Origin: Pollenia angustigena
Taxonomy: Eukaryota > Arthropoda > Insecta > Diptera > Polleniidae
Assembly: GCA_930367215.1 (NCBI GenBank)
Contig: OV884056.1
Location: 282,764,067 to 282,828,066, forward strand
Length of the DNA: 64,000 nucleotides
Direction: 5' to 3'
Shown: piece after piece, positions 1 to 10,859 of the stretch
Position numbering within the stretch: the stretch's first letter is position 1
Layout: each line of letters begins with the position of its first letter
Program-made: the position numbers and the translations under genes
Notes under the pieces: generated by a model
The model's input: only the letters and a program-made list of their open reading frames with translations
Database searches by the model: none
Told to the model about the DNA's origin: nothing

Positions 1-1
1 A

Positions 2-430
2 ACAATTTACAACTCTATTGTTAGACTTAATCATTTTCCAAAACAATGGAAATGTGCAGAAAAAATGATGTTTCATAAACCCTCTAAGCCTGAAAATGAT
101 ATTAAGTCTAATAGACCAATAAGACTTTTGCTCATATTCTCAGAAATTTTTGAAAAGTTATTCATATGTAGGTTGCAGCCAGTTTTAAACACCAAGAATA
201 TTATCCCTGAGCAGCAATTTGGATTCCGTCACAAGCATGGCACACCTTAACAATGCCACCGAGTCGTAAATGTATTTAGAAATGCTCTAGAAACATTGTT
301 AAACAAGCCTTCGACAGAGTATGGCATGTAGGTCTTTTATATAAACTAAAAAAGCTTATCTCTGCACCATTCTTTTTGGTCCTCAATTCCTTTATACATC
401 GTTACTTTTATGTAAAAGTATGTAAAAGTT
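2..430 (+). pseudogene. Non-LTR retrotransposon RT fragment (Jockey/CR1-like), cut by window edge
   Basis: The frame is open from base 2 to 250 and reads like the RT fingers region of Jockey/CR1-type LINEs. It has a K-P-S-K-P block, then N-R-P-I-R-L-L, then a conserved E-K-L-F.R-L-Q block and a Q-Q-F-G-F-R motif near the end. After the stop at 250, related coding continues with small indels: K-Q-A-F-D-R-V-W-H at about 300-330 is the family's D-V-E-K-A-F-D-R-V-W block, with its catalytic Asp still readable. Homology fades by about 430. The LINE would copy its RNA by target-primed reverse transcription; this copy is 5'-truncated by the window, frameshifted and dead. Confidence 0.8.
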
Positions 431-1490
431 TAACTTGTGTATACCCCAATAGTATATTTCAAAACAAACGGGATAGCTAGCATAACTCTCATGATGTGGT
501 CACCTGTTTGAATTCGCGATGGTTTATATACATATATATACATATTATTTTTTTTTTAATTGTAAAACATTATTTATTAAGATAAACTGTCAGCTAAATA
601 TTCGGCACCATCGCTGCAGCTGAAAGAAACAATTTGCTTTCTCTCCTTCCTCTTTATTTTAAGGAATGTCTTTGATCTGCCCTGCAACTCGATCATACAA
701 TAAACTTATAGTTTCTTTACTCTCCCTTTTAAATCGTTTTCTTATTCGCATTCAAACTCTTCACCAATTTTTTTTGAATATCAATTTTTGTTTTTCATGT
801 CAATAAAAAAAAAAATAAAATTAAATTAAAATCTATAATTAAAATATGAACTGATATTTAAATACGGTTGGTGAAATTGGCCCTTAGTAATAAATTTTTA
901 CACACAAATTATTTTATAGCTCTCCACATGTAAACTATTTGTATGAAATTTGTCTTTTATTGCAAAAGAGACATCTGACTTTAATCACCAAAGGAAAGCT
1001 AAAGTAAGGCTCGTAACAGAAATATACACAAAAATTCTGATGCATAGATACAATTCCTGGAAAATATTGAACGAATAACACTATTAAAGTATGAAAGCTT
1101 AATAAATTGTTATTTGACTTAGAATACACAATCGAGTAAATATGAAAATGTATTGAATAATTGATACTTACTATAGAAATAAATTCGCAGATTTTATTAA
1201 AAAAAATGTTTGAAAAATTAGTTTGATATCAAATTATAAAGTTGTCTTATATCAAGTGTTTGACTTCGTGTTTGCTGGGAAAACACAAAAAATAAAACCT
1301 TCTTTAAATGTTTTTAAACTTTAAGGAAAATAATTTTAAAAAATGCTTATGATTTTCGGAAAATACTCGTATTTTAACAATTGCAATTTTCACAAACACA
1401 CTCATTCCCTGTCATTCATAACAAAACCAACAAAAAATTCTCCCAATTTTCGAACAAATATTTGCCATTAAGAAAATTATTATTATATTT
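431..1490. other. A+T-rich stretch without a supported gene
   Basis: Contains homopolymer runs (for example T-rich near 548-560 and A-rich near 805-815) and only short chance frames on both strands. I see no splice-flanked exon, RNA gene or clear terminal repeat. Confidence 0.6.
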
Positions 1491-1774
1491 TTATACCCAC
1501 AACCATAATAGTCGAGAGGATATTGTGCGTTTGTGCTGATTTATGTAAAACATAAAAATATTGGTCCTTTAGACCCACCTTTTAGTATACCGCTCGACTC
1601 AGAATCACTTCGATCTAACGATGGCCATCCATCCGGCTAGCTGACTGTTTCACTGCCTATGAAATTATACATACACATAAAGGTTTCATAAGGAAAAAGC
1701 ATATTTCAGATGGATAGCTATAATTTTAATTGCCCCTATACAAACCCCTCTCCGGAATAGAGTCTTTGTAACTA

Positions 1775-2626
1775 ATGGGTGATTTTTTAAGAGGTATAGG
1801 AAAGTTTTAAAAAAAACACATAAAATTCAGAAAAATGCATGAAATCTTTATTTGAATCAATAGTACGGTCCATAAATTTTAATGTTTGAAGATTATTTCA
1901 TGCAAATGTTGACCGTGACTGCGCCTTAAATGGTCCATCCGCTTAGTCCAATTTTGGCATACTCTTTCCAACATTTCGGCCGGTATCTCATGAATAAATG
2001 CTTCAATGTTGTATTCTAATGCGTCAATTGCAGCGGGCATGTGTGTATAGACATGGGCTTTAACATAGCCCCACAAAAAATAGTCTTAAGGCGTTAAATC
2101 GCACGATCTAGGCAACCAATTGACCGGTCCCGAACGTGAAATAAAATGTTCACCGAACTCGCCTCTTGTTGAAACGAAATGTCACGCAAGTCAAGCTCTT
2201 GCATTTTGGGCAAACAAAAGTTGGATATCATCTCACGGTAGCGCTCGCCATTCACAGTTACGTTACGATTCGCATTTTTGAAGAAGTACGGTCCAATGAT
2301 GCCACCAGCCCATAAACTGCACCAAACTGTGAATTTTTCTGGATGCATTGCAATGCTTTTGGCTGATCTTCACTCCAAAATCGACAAACGTACATATTGA
2401 GCCAAAAATTAGCTTCGTCTAAAATGGAAGAAGCGCGCGATGATCTTTCTTAACAGAGCACGCATTCGATAATAAAATTCCATAATTTGCAAGCGTTGTT
2501 GCAAGACGATTCATGGTTAAATTATAGACCAAACTGAAGATGTTTGACAGTGAAACAAAACACGAAACGTTCGTCAGCTGTTCAAACCAGTGCTACCAAA
2601 AAGATAACAGCTAAAAAATCACCCGA
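1775..2626 (-). mobile_element. Tc1/mariner-superfamily element, DD41D type, deleted copy 1
   Basis: Ends are ATGGGTGATTTTTTAAG on the left and GCTAAAAAATCACCCGA on the right, inverted relative to each other and flanked by the TA duplication (1773-1774, 2627-2628) expected of this superfamily. It lies in the dispersed repeat 1491-3117. At 852 bp it is too short to encode a full transposase. It shares one internal deletion junction with the copy at 35771-36601. Confidence 0.88.
1879..2514 (-). pseudogene. Decayed DD41D mariner-like transposase (copy 1)
   Basis: Reading the minus strand from the ATG at 2514, the N-terminal Q-R-L..L-E-F-Y-Y helix-turn-helix start is followed directly by the catalytic core because about 100 codons are missing. 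Recognisable blocks are V-W-C-S-L-W-A-G-G-I-I-G-P-Y-F-F (about 2265-2325), V-N-G-E-R-Y-R-E-M-I, F-Q-Q-E (the second catalytic Asp is changed to Glu), L-W-G-Y-V-K near 2060 and the C-terminal H-L-H-E-I-I-F-K-H. The residues just after F-Q-Q are deleted, and frameshifts are present. Non-functional. Confidence 0.85.
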
Positions 2627-3356
2627 TATAAAACAAATTTCGTTGGTATTAACATTCGCTTTGGTCCAAAATTATTTAATTACAATCTTAATTGCCAAAT
2701 TTCATTGGAATCGGTCCATATTTGACCATAACTCCCATACAAATACACACCCGAAAATAGTTTTAAGTGCCATTACTTCCTTATAAATTTTGGTATTGAT
2801 ATAAAACTTACTGATGATAACTTTTATAGTAGCTACTAGCCATGGCAAAACTTTGTACTGATTGTACATAGGTCCAAATAAACCACCTCTTGAAAATCGT
2901 TTTAGGGCGAACAAATCTCAGCATGATGTTAATGTCTAGATAATATTAGGCACAAAGAATTCTTATATGAATTTTAACCTCATAACATTTATTATTTTCT
3001 CGGGTTCATGATTGTCCATGAGTCCCACATATGGCACACTCTTGATAAATTGTGTTTATATACTGTGATGAAGGGTATCAAAAGGCCGGGCTTGACCGAC
3101 TTCACCTTCTCAATTGTTAGAATTTTGAGTAGTTGAGTAATTTCTATTATATTTTACGTACATTTTTTTAACAAACCTTTAAAATTATGTTTGAGCACGT
3201 TTGCTTTTATTTGTTAAATATAATTATTCGAAAAGTTTACGGAAGGACAAGAAATGCTTAAAATATAAATTGTAAAATGTCATTTAAAGTAAAGCACGAG
3301 TAGTAAATAAGTGTATATTAAGTTTTTCATTTCATTTAAGACCCATTTAGAATTAA

Positions 3357-3753
3357 AGGCTGAGTTAGGGTTTACTTTCTGTTCTGTTACGAATTAACTG
3401 ATTTGTTTTTGTTATTAAAAAACCTGTGAAATTGATTAGTTTTTCTGTTCTGTTGCGGTTCAGTTTGTTAAAATCAAAAAATTGTTAAGTAATTGTAAGT
3501 GACAGCAAAATAAATAATAAAAAATACATATTTATATTGAAATAAAAAATTTTTTGATTTTAAGAATACATAAAATTAAATTTCTTCAAATTTATGTGCA
3601 TTAAAGTTATTGAAATAAAACAATGGGCGGTGCCAAACTAATAAATTTGTCATGAATGGCTGATAAGTTGCTACAGAAAAAGTAACTATTACAATTTCGA
3701 AACAGAACGGCACGGAACAGAACAGAAACAGAAAGTACAGACTTATTCTGCCT
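3357..3753. mobile_element. PIF/Harbinger-type MITE (TAA duplication)
   Basis: Terminal inverted repeats (TIRs) AGGCTGAGTTAGGG.. and ..CTTATTCTGCCT, with a further inverted block (TACTTTCTGTTCTGTT against its reverse complement at about 3710-3740). Flanked by TAA on both sides (3354-3356, 3754-3756), the 3-bp TWA duplication typical of PIF/Harbinger. Non-coding, 397 bp. Confidence 0.7.
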
Positions 3754-4292
3754 TAAGTATACATAATTATAACGGTAATCACGATGGTCATTGTGCAAAT
3801 TTTGCAATTTGTAAATTTGCAGTGCATATTATGATTGATCCACTTTTATTTTTTGTGCATACACAAAAAACTTCTGGCAGCAGTGTCAAAAATCGAAATT
3901 TTTATACACAAGCACAAAAAATATTACAATTATTTCTGTGACACTAGCATATTTAAAGAAATGATTTCTTATTAAATTATTTAATTTTAATTCTCTATTT
4001 TATATTAAAACCCACGAAAATGTTTTATGTTGAAGTTTCTTTATGGCGCTTAATATGGGGCATTATCTTTTCAAACCAAAAATTTATCAAACAAAAAAAA
4101 TTTTAAGTGATTCTTGTAGAAAATCGATTGATCTTTAAATAAAAAAAATATTTCGAAAAAAACAATTTTTTCATCTGCAAAACCGGAAATGCCCAATTTA
4201 AATCAAAATTTTTCTATCTTAGCCCTAATTTTTTTTTTTTAACCGAAATTGGCCTAAAGTGTCCTAATTATATTGTAAAAGTGTAATTCTAT
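3754..4292. other. No gene seen
   Basis: A+T-rich with long A and T runs. No supported coding or structural feature. Confidence 0.5.
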
Positions 4293-5375
4293 TCTACCCA
4301 TTTTTCATTGAAAATGAGAAAATTCCAAATGAAAATGAAAATTTCAATTTGAAATTGAGAAAATTCCAAATGAAATTGAGAATTTCAATTTGAAATTGAG
4401 AAAATTCCAATTGAAATTGAGAATATCAATTTGAAATTGAGAAAATTCCAAATGAAATTGAGAATTTCAATATGAAATTGAGAAAATTCCAAATGAAATT
4501 GGGAAGTTTAAATTTGAAATTGAGAAATTTTAATTTTTCCTTGATAAAATTGAATTATCTACATATATAATTTTTATTATATTCATTCAACAAGCATACA
4601 TAACTAACAAGGATCGAAAAAAATTAAATTAAATAAAAATCACAGTATTATTGACCAACAGGCATTAAGATCCTCGTATTGGTATGTGACAATGCTCAAT
4701 GCCACAGTCGGCTACAAATTATTTCTGACAACTCTCCAGCTACGCTCCTGCGATTGAGCTTCTATTCACCGATGCTTAACCCCATTGAAAATATTTGGCC
4801 AAAAATAAAAGTACGGTAACAACAACGATGAATGTACCGAACGTAATTCCCACCCATGTAGGAGAACAGAGGCTTGTCTTTTTAGAACAGATGATTAATG
4901 CTTCTAAGACATGTATGACTACTGGAGATTGCAGTAGAGCCATACAACATACTTCATCGGTTTACCAATCTGCTCTGGAAGATATGCCTGTTGGTCAATA
5001 ATACTGCGATTTGTATTTATTTTCATATTTTTCGATCCTTGTTAGTTATGTATGTTTGTTGAATGAATATAATAAAAATTATATAGATAATTCAATTTTA
5101 TCAATGAAAAATTAAAATATCTCAATATCATTTGGAATTTTCTCAATTTCATTTGGAATTTTCTCAATTTCAAATTCAAATTTCCCAATTTTATTTGGAA
5201 TTTTCTCAATCTCAAACTTAAATTCTCAATTTCATTTGGAATTTTCTCAATATCAAATTGAATTTCTCATTTTCAATTGGAATTTTCTCAATATCAAATT
5301 GAAATTCTCAATTTCATTTGGAATTTTCTCAATTTCATCTTGAATTTTCTCATTTTAAATGAAAAATGGTGTAGA
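4293..5375 (+). mobile_element. Fold-back DNA transposon with long repetitive arms and DDE transposase remnant
   Basis: Two arms of about 370-390 bp face each other. The inner edges pair (ACAGTATTATTGACCAACAG at 4642-4661 with its reverse complement at about 4987-5006), and the outer edges pair (CCCATTTTTCATTGAAAATG with the complement near 5350-5367). The distal arms consist of short near-repeats of AAATTGAGAAAATTCCAA. The unique centre (about 4670-4990) encodes the end of a DDE transposase. Arms built of short repeats are typical of fold-back elements. The outermost bases and target duplication are not certain. Confidence 0.75.
4678..5001 (+). pseudogene. IS630/Tc1-related DDE transposase C-terminal remnant
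   Basis: One frame (about 4684-4804) reads C-D-N-A-Q-C-H-S-R-L, then P-A-T-L-L-R-L, then S-P-M-L-N-P-I-E-N-I-W: the second catalytic Asp and the N-P-I-E-N Glu of the DDE_3/IS630-Tc1 fold. After a one-base frameshift near 4795 the other frame continues G-E-Q-R-L.F-L-E and ends at the stop before 5001 with E-D-M-P-V-G-Q, which fits the usual family C-terminus. The N-terminal half is absent, so it cannot be active. Confidence 0.7.
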
Positions 5376-5718
5376 CAACTTTTAACATCAATTTTCAAAT
5401 CACACTATTTGATACTATTTTGATGCCAATTTAAAGTCAAATATCTATATCTTATAATAATATAATGTTTTTAGACGTAAGCTTAAATATAAATTTGTTG
5501 TGCACTTTGAAGTAGTGCCGGGAAACTATCGATAGACTATCGATATTATCGATAGTCTTAAAATATCGAAAATATCGATAGGAAAAATATAAATATCGAT
5601 ATTTTTATTATTTAAAATACAGCTATGAAGACATATAACAGCAGCTACACACACACAGTTTTTTGCCGCAAATTTTTACTTGCTATTATTAATTCGCGCT
5701 GAATTACAGCAATGAATA

Positions 5719-6085
5719 CCCTAGAGGGAAGCGAACTGACACCAAAATATTCCCGTGATAGGTCTTTTATGGTAGGGACCGGTTCTAGTTCTAACACTTT
5801 ATATGAATAGAACCTATCACTTTTACATGAGGTTGTCATTGGAGGTGGTCAATTGATACCATTTGACCAGTCACACATCTATTCTAAATACAAATACAAA
5901 AATACAAATACCGGTGAAGACTGTTCTGTAATTCATTACTTGTTCTACCTTTTTGTTGTTCATACACCAGTTAAATGACTGGTTATCCTTTCACTGGTCA
6001 TGAGTTCTTTCTTTTTGAACTAGTTCTATTTTCACAAGTCCCAGTACCAGTCTGTTGGAAAAATTGACACAAATTTGCCGCAGGG
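5719..6085. mobile_element. 367-bp insertion (MITE) inside hAT copy 1
   Basis: Comparison with hAT copy 2 (around 48998) gives an empty site: AATGAATA then CAAACAACAAG are contiguous there but separated here. The insert starts CCCTAGAGGG, ends GCCGCAGGG, and has TA on both sides. It is full of short ACTGGT/ACCAGT and GTTCTA/TAGAAC motifs in both orientations. Its CCCT..AGGG ends and style recall the MITE at 59366-59739. Class unknown. Confidence 0.65.
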
Positions 6086-6269
6086 TACAAACAACAAGAA
6101 TGGCAAGTGGTATGGATTGCTTAGTAGTGCTTTTTACTGCTAATTTAAGGCCTTTAAGTAGAAATTTTTACATGTTTATATAGGGACTGAAATGTCAAAT
6201 ATTTTTGTAAAGTTGTAAAAAACAAATGCAAATCCAAATGCAATTGCAATTGCGAACATACGACAAAAC

Positions 6270-6435
6270 AATGGACGACCATTAGAGGATAAGTCCGCTA
6301 GATTGATTACCTTTTTTGGTTTAGAATTTAAAAAATTTTTTAAAGTTGCAATGGAATATCTTATAGTTCCTGTTACTTCGGTTCCTTCAGAAACGTACTT
6401 ATCAATTTTTAAAAAACTGTCATCTAAAATAACGT
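6270..6435 (+). pseudogene. hAT transposase dimerisation-domain remnant
   Basis: Reads K-V-A-M-E-Y-L-I-V-P-V-T-S-V-P-S-E-T followed by L-S, matching the K-V-A..Y-L-x-V-P-A-T-S-V-P-S-E-R-V-F-S block of the hAT C-terminal dimerisation domain, preceded by a short R-P-L-E-D-K-S-A-R piece. Copy 2 carries the same block at about 49048-49215. Everything upstream is deleted. Confidence 0.7.
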
Positions 6436-6638
6436 GCGTATATACATACGTCTCATACATTCAATAAAGTGATAAAAACAACGGGCTGTAGCCTTATAAA
6501 AAATAATTAAAGTTTTCCTGCACAAGTACAAACATTCAGTCGATAGTAATATCGATATATCGATAGTGAAATTTGAACTATCGATAAATATCGATAGTAG
6601 AAAATATCGATAGTATCCCAGCACTACTTTGAAGCATT

Positions 6639-7287
6639 CACCCCTATCGTGAATAATTTTTCCCTCGTAATTTTTCCCCTTTTCACATACTTGCGATCAT
6701 GAAAAACTCCCATGAAAAAAAGGTTATTCAAAGGAGAATATTTACGTGAAAAACTGTTCACGGGAAAAAATTCCCCTTATCACGTTTCCCTTTGATTTGC
6801 TCACTTTATTTTTGCTAGAGAACAGACCATTAATGTAAGTAGTTCCTCCTATAAATCGAATATTAAGGGCTAGATCCGTTAATAAGGCACACACCGACAT
6901 ATTGGTTAACATATTGCAATACAAAAGGCCGATTGTCTGCGGATTTGTGAAGCTTTCGAAAGACGTTGTGGCAGAATTTTGGAAAATATTTTACTACATA
7001 AAATTTAAAAAGTGCAAAAAACTAACGTTGTAATCAAACTATCCCTCCAATAATAAATGTTTTGCGTTATTATTTTAACTTGTCTTTACAATATGTATAT
7101 GTATATTTTTGAACAAAAATTTCATAGATTTTTAATTTTTTTTAATCTTTCTTCTTCTTTTTTACATTCACTGGAACTGATAGCGTATACAATTTTTCAC
7201 ATGATATTCACGATTGCTTTTTTCCCTTCGAGGGGAATGAAAATTTCATGGGAACAAAAATTCCACTTGCTATTCACGATAGGGGTG
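6639..7287. mobile_element. MITE with CACCCCTATCGTGAATA termini
   Basis: A 17-bp perfect TIR, CACCCCTATCGTGAATA at 6639-6655 and its complement at 7271-7287, with further inverted subterminal CATGAAAA/GGGAA motifs. ATT flanks both ends, a possible 3-bp duplication. It lies 12 bp from the end of hAT copy 1. The internal frames look like chance. Confidence 0.75.
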
Positions 7288-7331
7288 ATTAAGATTCATA
7301 GATTTGGCGCGAACAGAAAATTCATTGCATG

Positions 7332-7695
7332 TTGCACCCGTTATGGCTTAAAGAGCAAATTTCTTACTATTGGATTATATTTCTCCGCGATGTTTGATTT
7401 GATAATCATCGTCTGATATCTCATCTTTCGCAATAAAAAAGAATGATACAATAAAAGTAAAAAAATTAACAGAGTTTTGTGATTTTGTGGTATGATCTTA
7501 TGAAAGTTGGCCAATTTGGTTGCACCCGTCATGCACTTTAAAGCTCTCTCGTGGCTATTTGATTGTTTCATATAAACTTGTAAATAGATAACAAAAGTAT
7601 ATAAAAAAAATTTACCCCTTCTAGAAATAACTTAATTGCAAATGTGTTTCGTTCTATTAGTAAAAGACGTTTAAAGCGTCGAAATGTTGCACCCG
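7332..7695. repeat. Three copies of TTGCACCCGT motif
   Basis: TTGCACCCGT occurs at 7332-7341, 7520-7529 and 7686-7695 (spacings 188 and 166). The surrounding sequence is only weakly alike, so this may be an old degenerate tandem repeat. Confidence 0.35.
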
Positions 7696-8493
7696 TCAGA
7701 ATAGAATCGCCCAAAAGTTTTACTGTGTGACAAATATTAGTTTAAAAGTTATGCAATTTTCTTTTACTCGTACATGTGGTAATTGCAATGTTGTGCCGTA
7801 AAAGTCAGGAAAAAACGAGTTTAAATTTTTGTAATCAAGTTTGCGTTGCCTATTAGCTGCATATTATCTGGAATTTTGTTCCAAAGACGAGTGGAATAAA
7901 TAAAAAAGTGACGTTCTGACAAAGGACTTCGAAATCTTTGTTGAATTATTTTCTTACCACGATCTTGCAAATTGAATTCTTCGGAATAGATAAATTGGTT
8001 GTTTTTGAGTTATTACTTTATGCATTTAAATTTAACCCTTTCAGACATTTTGTGCAATATGTTGGACATCTAAATTTTTCTATTTGAAGTCATGTAGAGC
8101 TGACGCAAATCAACCGATTTTTATAGTATTTACCGTTATAAAAAGAGTGTTTGATATACTTTAAACGCATGTGTTTTAGAAGTGATATTTTTCATTAATT
8201 TGTGTTAAATTAAGTGATTTTCAAAAGTTGCTTTGCTATTGTGAAATATAGTACTCTTCAGTGCTAGTTTTAAGTGATAATAACGTTATTTTACACTTAG
8301 AAAAAAATTGGTTAGTATTACTTGAGTAGTTCTTAAGCTATTAGAATGTTAATTCCATTTAATTTTAAAATAATATAGCCTTTAGACGCTTCTAAATGCA
8401 CGTTCATTATATTGGACAAATTGACTTTGTGGTTGCAGTTTTTGGAATTGGCGAGAACATTTATTTGGCCAGTACTGGTGTTAATTTTACGAA

Positions 8494-9640
8494 ATGGCTT
8501 TAAAACTACTACTAAGTGAAGAAGAAATCTTGAAACTTTTAGAAGAATCTTCTGATGTAAGCGATGCAAGAGCAGATGATGAGCTTTTCTCTTAGTAAGT
8601 TTCTTGAATTTAGTACAAACTCCTGTGGGGTTCTGTTGATGCACAGACGCGTCTGGACGGCCCCTAGCTAGGAGATAGAACGAGGGTCTATGTTGAAAAC
8701 ACAGAAACCGAGATCTGCCGGATAAAGGCAAAAGCTTCCAGGTGAAGTCCATGCTATTACGGAATGTATGAGATGAATGGAATCTAATATGGGGCGATTC
8801 GATGCCAATATACTATTTACCGACAGCCAAAGGGCAATTAGGGCGATAGCAGTTAATAGGCTTAAGTCCAGGAATCTGAGGAGCTAAGAGCGTTTGGTGA
8901 GGAGAGCGAGATGCTGAACACTTTTACAGACACTGTCAGGACTTCGTCGAATTAAGATCGAAACACCTCGGGAGCGATGTCATGTTGGACTTAGGATCCC
9001 TGAGGAACGCTGACTGGAAAACCTTAGGAGTTACGTCCGGGAAACTGAGTTTCTTAACGCCAGACGTTAATAACCTCCCTATAGGTGGTGGTAGCACTAC
9101 CCACCTTAATTCCCATGTTTCCTAAGGAGTGCACAACAGGCCCAGTATTGGCCTAGGTGTACTGAAATGAGGTTGTATCCTTGATGCGTCTTCCTCCTTT
9201 CGACCTACCCTTACCTTAATTTCTTGAAACGGTGGTTCAAGACTATGAAGCATTGAAGATGAAGAAGTCTAAGGAGAATTGAGCTGACACACATTGTGGA
9301 TTAAGTACCACAACCAAAAATTATGAAAGCACCAAAATGAAATTTACTGAAAATCTATTGTATGGAAGAATAGGCTCATGCGAAATCAAAAACTAGTCGA
9401 ATTTGTTCCGCCAAATGATAATATTATTATCGAAACTCCATTTTAAATATTTCCAAAAATATGTATGTACATATGTTGACAATAATTTTTTGACAATGCC
9501 ACATGTGACACAATTTTATATGCCGTTCAGTAGGGCAAGTCATCTTTTAAACCATCCAGCGCTGATGAAATACGTGTATTTTTTGGACTTCATATTATGA
9601 TGAAAAATGGTCCGTAATTACCAGTTGCCCGTGTAGGAAA
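8494..9640 (+). pseudogene. piggyBac transposase remnant
   Basis: The ATG at 8494 opens a 34-codon acidic N-terminus (Leu-rich, then E-E-E..E-E-S-S-D-V-S-D..A-D-D-E), typical of piggyBac transposases, and stops at 8595 next to the nested LINE. Past the LINE, D-E-E-V-type acidic residues and F-E-F-V-P-P-N-D-N-I-I-I-E (about 9397-9440) are visible. S-A-D-E-I-R-V-F-F-G-L and I-M-M-K-N-G (about 9560-9612) then correspond to the conserved start of the DDE core. Several frameshifts; catalytic residues missing. Confidence 0.65.
8600..9228 (+). mobile_element. 5'-truncated LINE with RNase H remnant, nested in piggyBac
   Basis: Flanked by the 9-bp direct repeat TTTCTTGAA (8600-8608, 9220-9228), read as its target-site duplication. 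Noticeably more GC-rich than its surroundings. Around 8740-8880 it reads E-V-H-A-I-T-E-C and F-T-D-S-Q-R-A-I-R-A-I, matching the E-x-x-A-I and T-D-S-Q-A-A-I motifs of the RNase H domain carried by I/R1/LOA-type LINEs. The remainder is the decayed 3' end and UTR. This is the youngest layer of the three-level nest. Confidence 0.75.
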
Positions 9641-10859
9641 ATATTTTCTTGGACTAGCAAATTAATCCATTTAAAGCAAAATGTAGTTCTCTCTACTGAC
9701 CCATTGCAAAATTCAATCAAGCACAAAAAAAAACAAGCGATGTTCACAACCTCTAACCAATATTTAAGGAAAATACAAACACTGGTCGCTACAAAATAGT
9801 CGGTTATTCAAAAAATGATTTTTTATTTGCAAAACCTGCTTTACTAACTATCACACAAAATAGATTCTTTTAAATACCTTTGTCTCATTAAATTACACCT
9901 TTTGACTTTAAGTTTACTTCGAAGAAACATGTCCACCGAGTTACTTTGTCCAATATATTGGACAACAACTTGCGGCCAGGTGAGACAACCTACCTGTAAT
10001 CTGACTCCAGATTCTTAATCAGTACTCCCAAATTAGCTTACACTGAAATTTCAGAATTTTTTTATCTCAACTGGTTCTATTTAATGTCTGAAAGGGTTAA
10101 GAAGATTTACAAAACTCATCCCATGTATCCGGTTTGAAAACATAGACATGTGTTCACGGCGTTCTTTTGCGTGGATGTATCTTGCAATATTATTGTAGGC
10201 AATATTTAGTTTTTTGAGGTCGGCACTATTACTACTAGCGAAAATTTCGCATCCGTATAAAAGGACTGGAATAAGGTAGGTTGTTGCTAACAACATTCGA
10301 ATGTTTAAAGGTATACCTAAAGTATATATAAAGAATACCACTCTCCTTACAACAGAGTTGATGTGGGTTGACCAAGTAAGTTCATTATTAAATGTTACTC
10401 CCAGATTTTTTGAAGAATTTACGAAATTATTTATGTTGTTGTTTATCTTAATTTGAAATTGATCATCTAATATTGTTTTACTTTTTGAAAGAAAAATTCA
10501 TTTGGATTTCGAAGGATTAATGACTAAACCACTGTCATTAGCCCAGTTGTTGATGTGATTTAAAGCAGTGTTAATGTTATTTACACATGATTGAATGTCA
10601 GCGACATTGGTGCTGGTATAAAGTTGTACACCATATGCATACATGTGTACTTTGGTGTTAATCGTGACTTCTGGTAAATCGTTTATGTTTAAACAAAAAA
10701 GGAGGGGCCCAAGAATTGATCTCCCTTTTTTTAACGCCTCTGTTGAGATCAAGCGGGTTGGACATTTTACCATTTAATTGTACGACATGCGATCTATAAG
10801 TAAGGTATGAAGATAGTGAGCTACATGCGGAGTTTGAAAAATAGCACAGTTTTTCGAGT

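Larger units (their letters stand above)
1491..3117 (+). repeat. Dispersed GGGTAT-ended repeat, interrupted by a mariner copy
   Basis: Begins with TTATACCCACAACCATAATA and ends near GAAGGGTATCAAAAGGCCGG. Both ends, and the internal phrases about 'cc(g)atccatccggctagctg' and 'accataactcccatac', match the style of repeats seen again at 11191-12294, 12540-13133, 13440-13942, 37900-39077 and 58100-58315. The mariner at 1775-2626 sits inside it, so it is older than that insertion. The transposon class is not clear to me; no coding capacity is visible. Confidence 0.6.
5513..6626 (+). mobile_element. hAT non-autonomous element, copy 1 (8-bp TSD CTTTGAAG)
   Basis: TIRs TAGTGCCGGGAAACTATCGA and the inverse of TATCCCAGCACTA, each continuing into TATCGATA-rich subterminal repeats. 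Exact 8-bp duplication CTTTGAAG at 5505-5512 and 6627-6634, the hAT signature. It carries a short hAT transposase C-terminal remnant (6270-6435) and a 367-bp nested insertion (5719-6085). A second, shorter copy lies at 48833-49347 and lacks the nested insertion. Confidence 0.88.
8036..10096 (+). mobile_element. piggyBac-superfamily element (TTAA TSD), decayed
   Basis: Perfect 14-bp TIR CCCTTTCAGACATT at 8036-8049 and its complement at 10083-10096, flanked by TTAA (8032-8035, 10097-10100). It interrupts the minus-strand LINE RT and is itself interrupted by a LINE fragment (8600-9228). The palindrome GTCCAATATATTGGAC (9948-9963) is echoed by GTGCAATATGTTGGAC at 8052 near the opposite end. Only about 1.4 kb is its own sequence, so it is internally deleted. 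Confidence 0.92.
7846..10840 (-). pseudogene. CR1/Jockey-like LINE RT, split by a piggyBac insertion
   Basis: Minus-strand coding from about 10840 down to 10101 reads V-V-Q-L-N-G, then S-I-L-G-P-L-L-F-C-L..N-D-L-P, then V-H-M-Y-A-Y-G-V-Q-L-Y. The Y-A-D-D catalytic motif is mutated to Y-A-Y-G, so the RT is dead. Next come N-P-S-K-S-K (thumb entry), L-L-Y-G-C-E-I and a long C-terminal block. After the insertion (8036-10096) it resumes from 8031 to about 7850 with F-R-S-P-L-S-E-R-H-F-F-I-Y-S then L-W-N-K-I-P, the usual end of the ORF2 product. Frameshifts are present. Upstream ORF2 (endonuclease) is not in the window. Confidence 0.85.
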
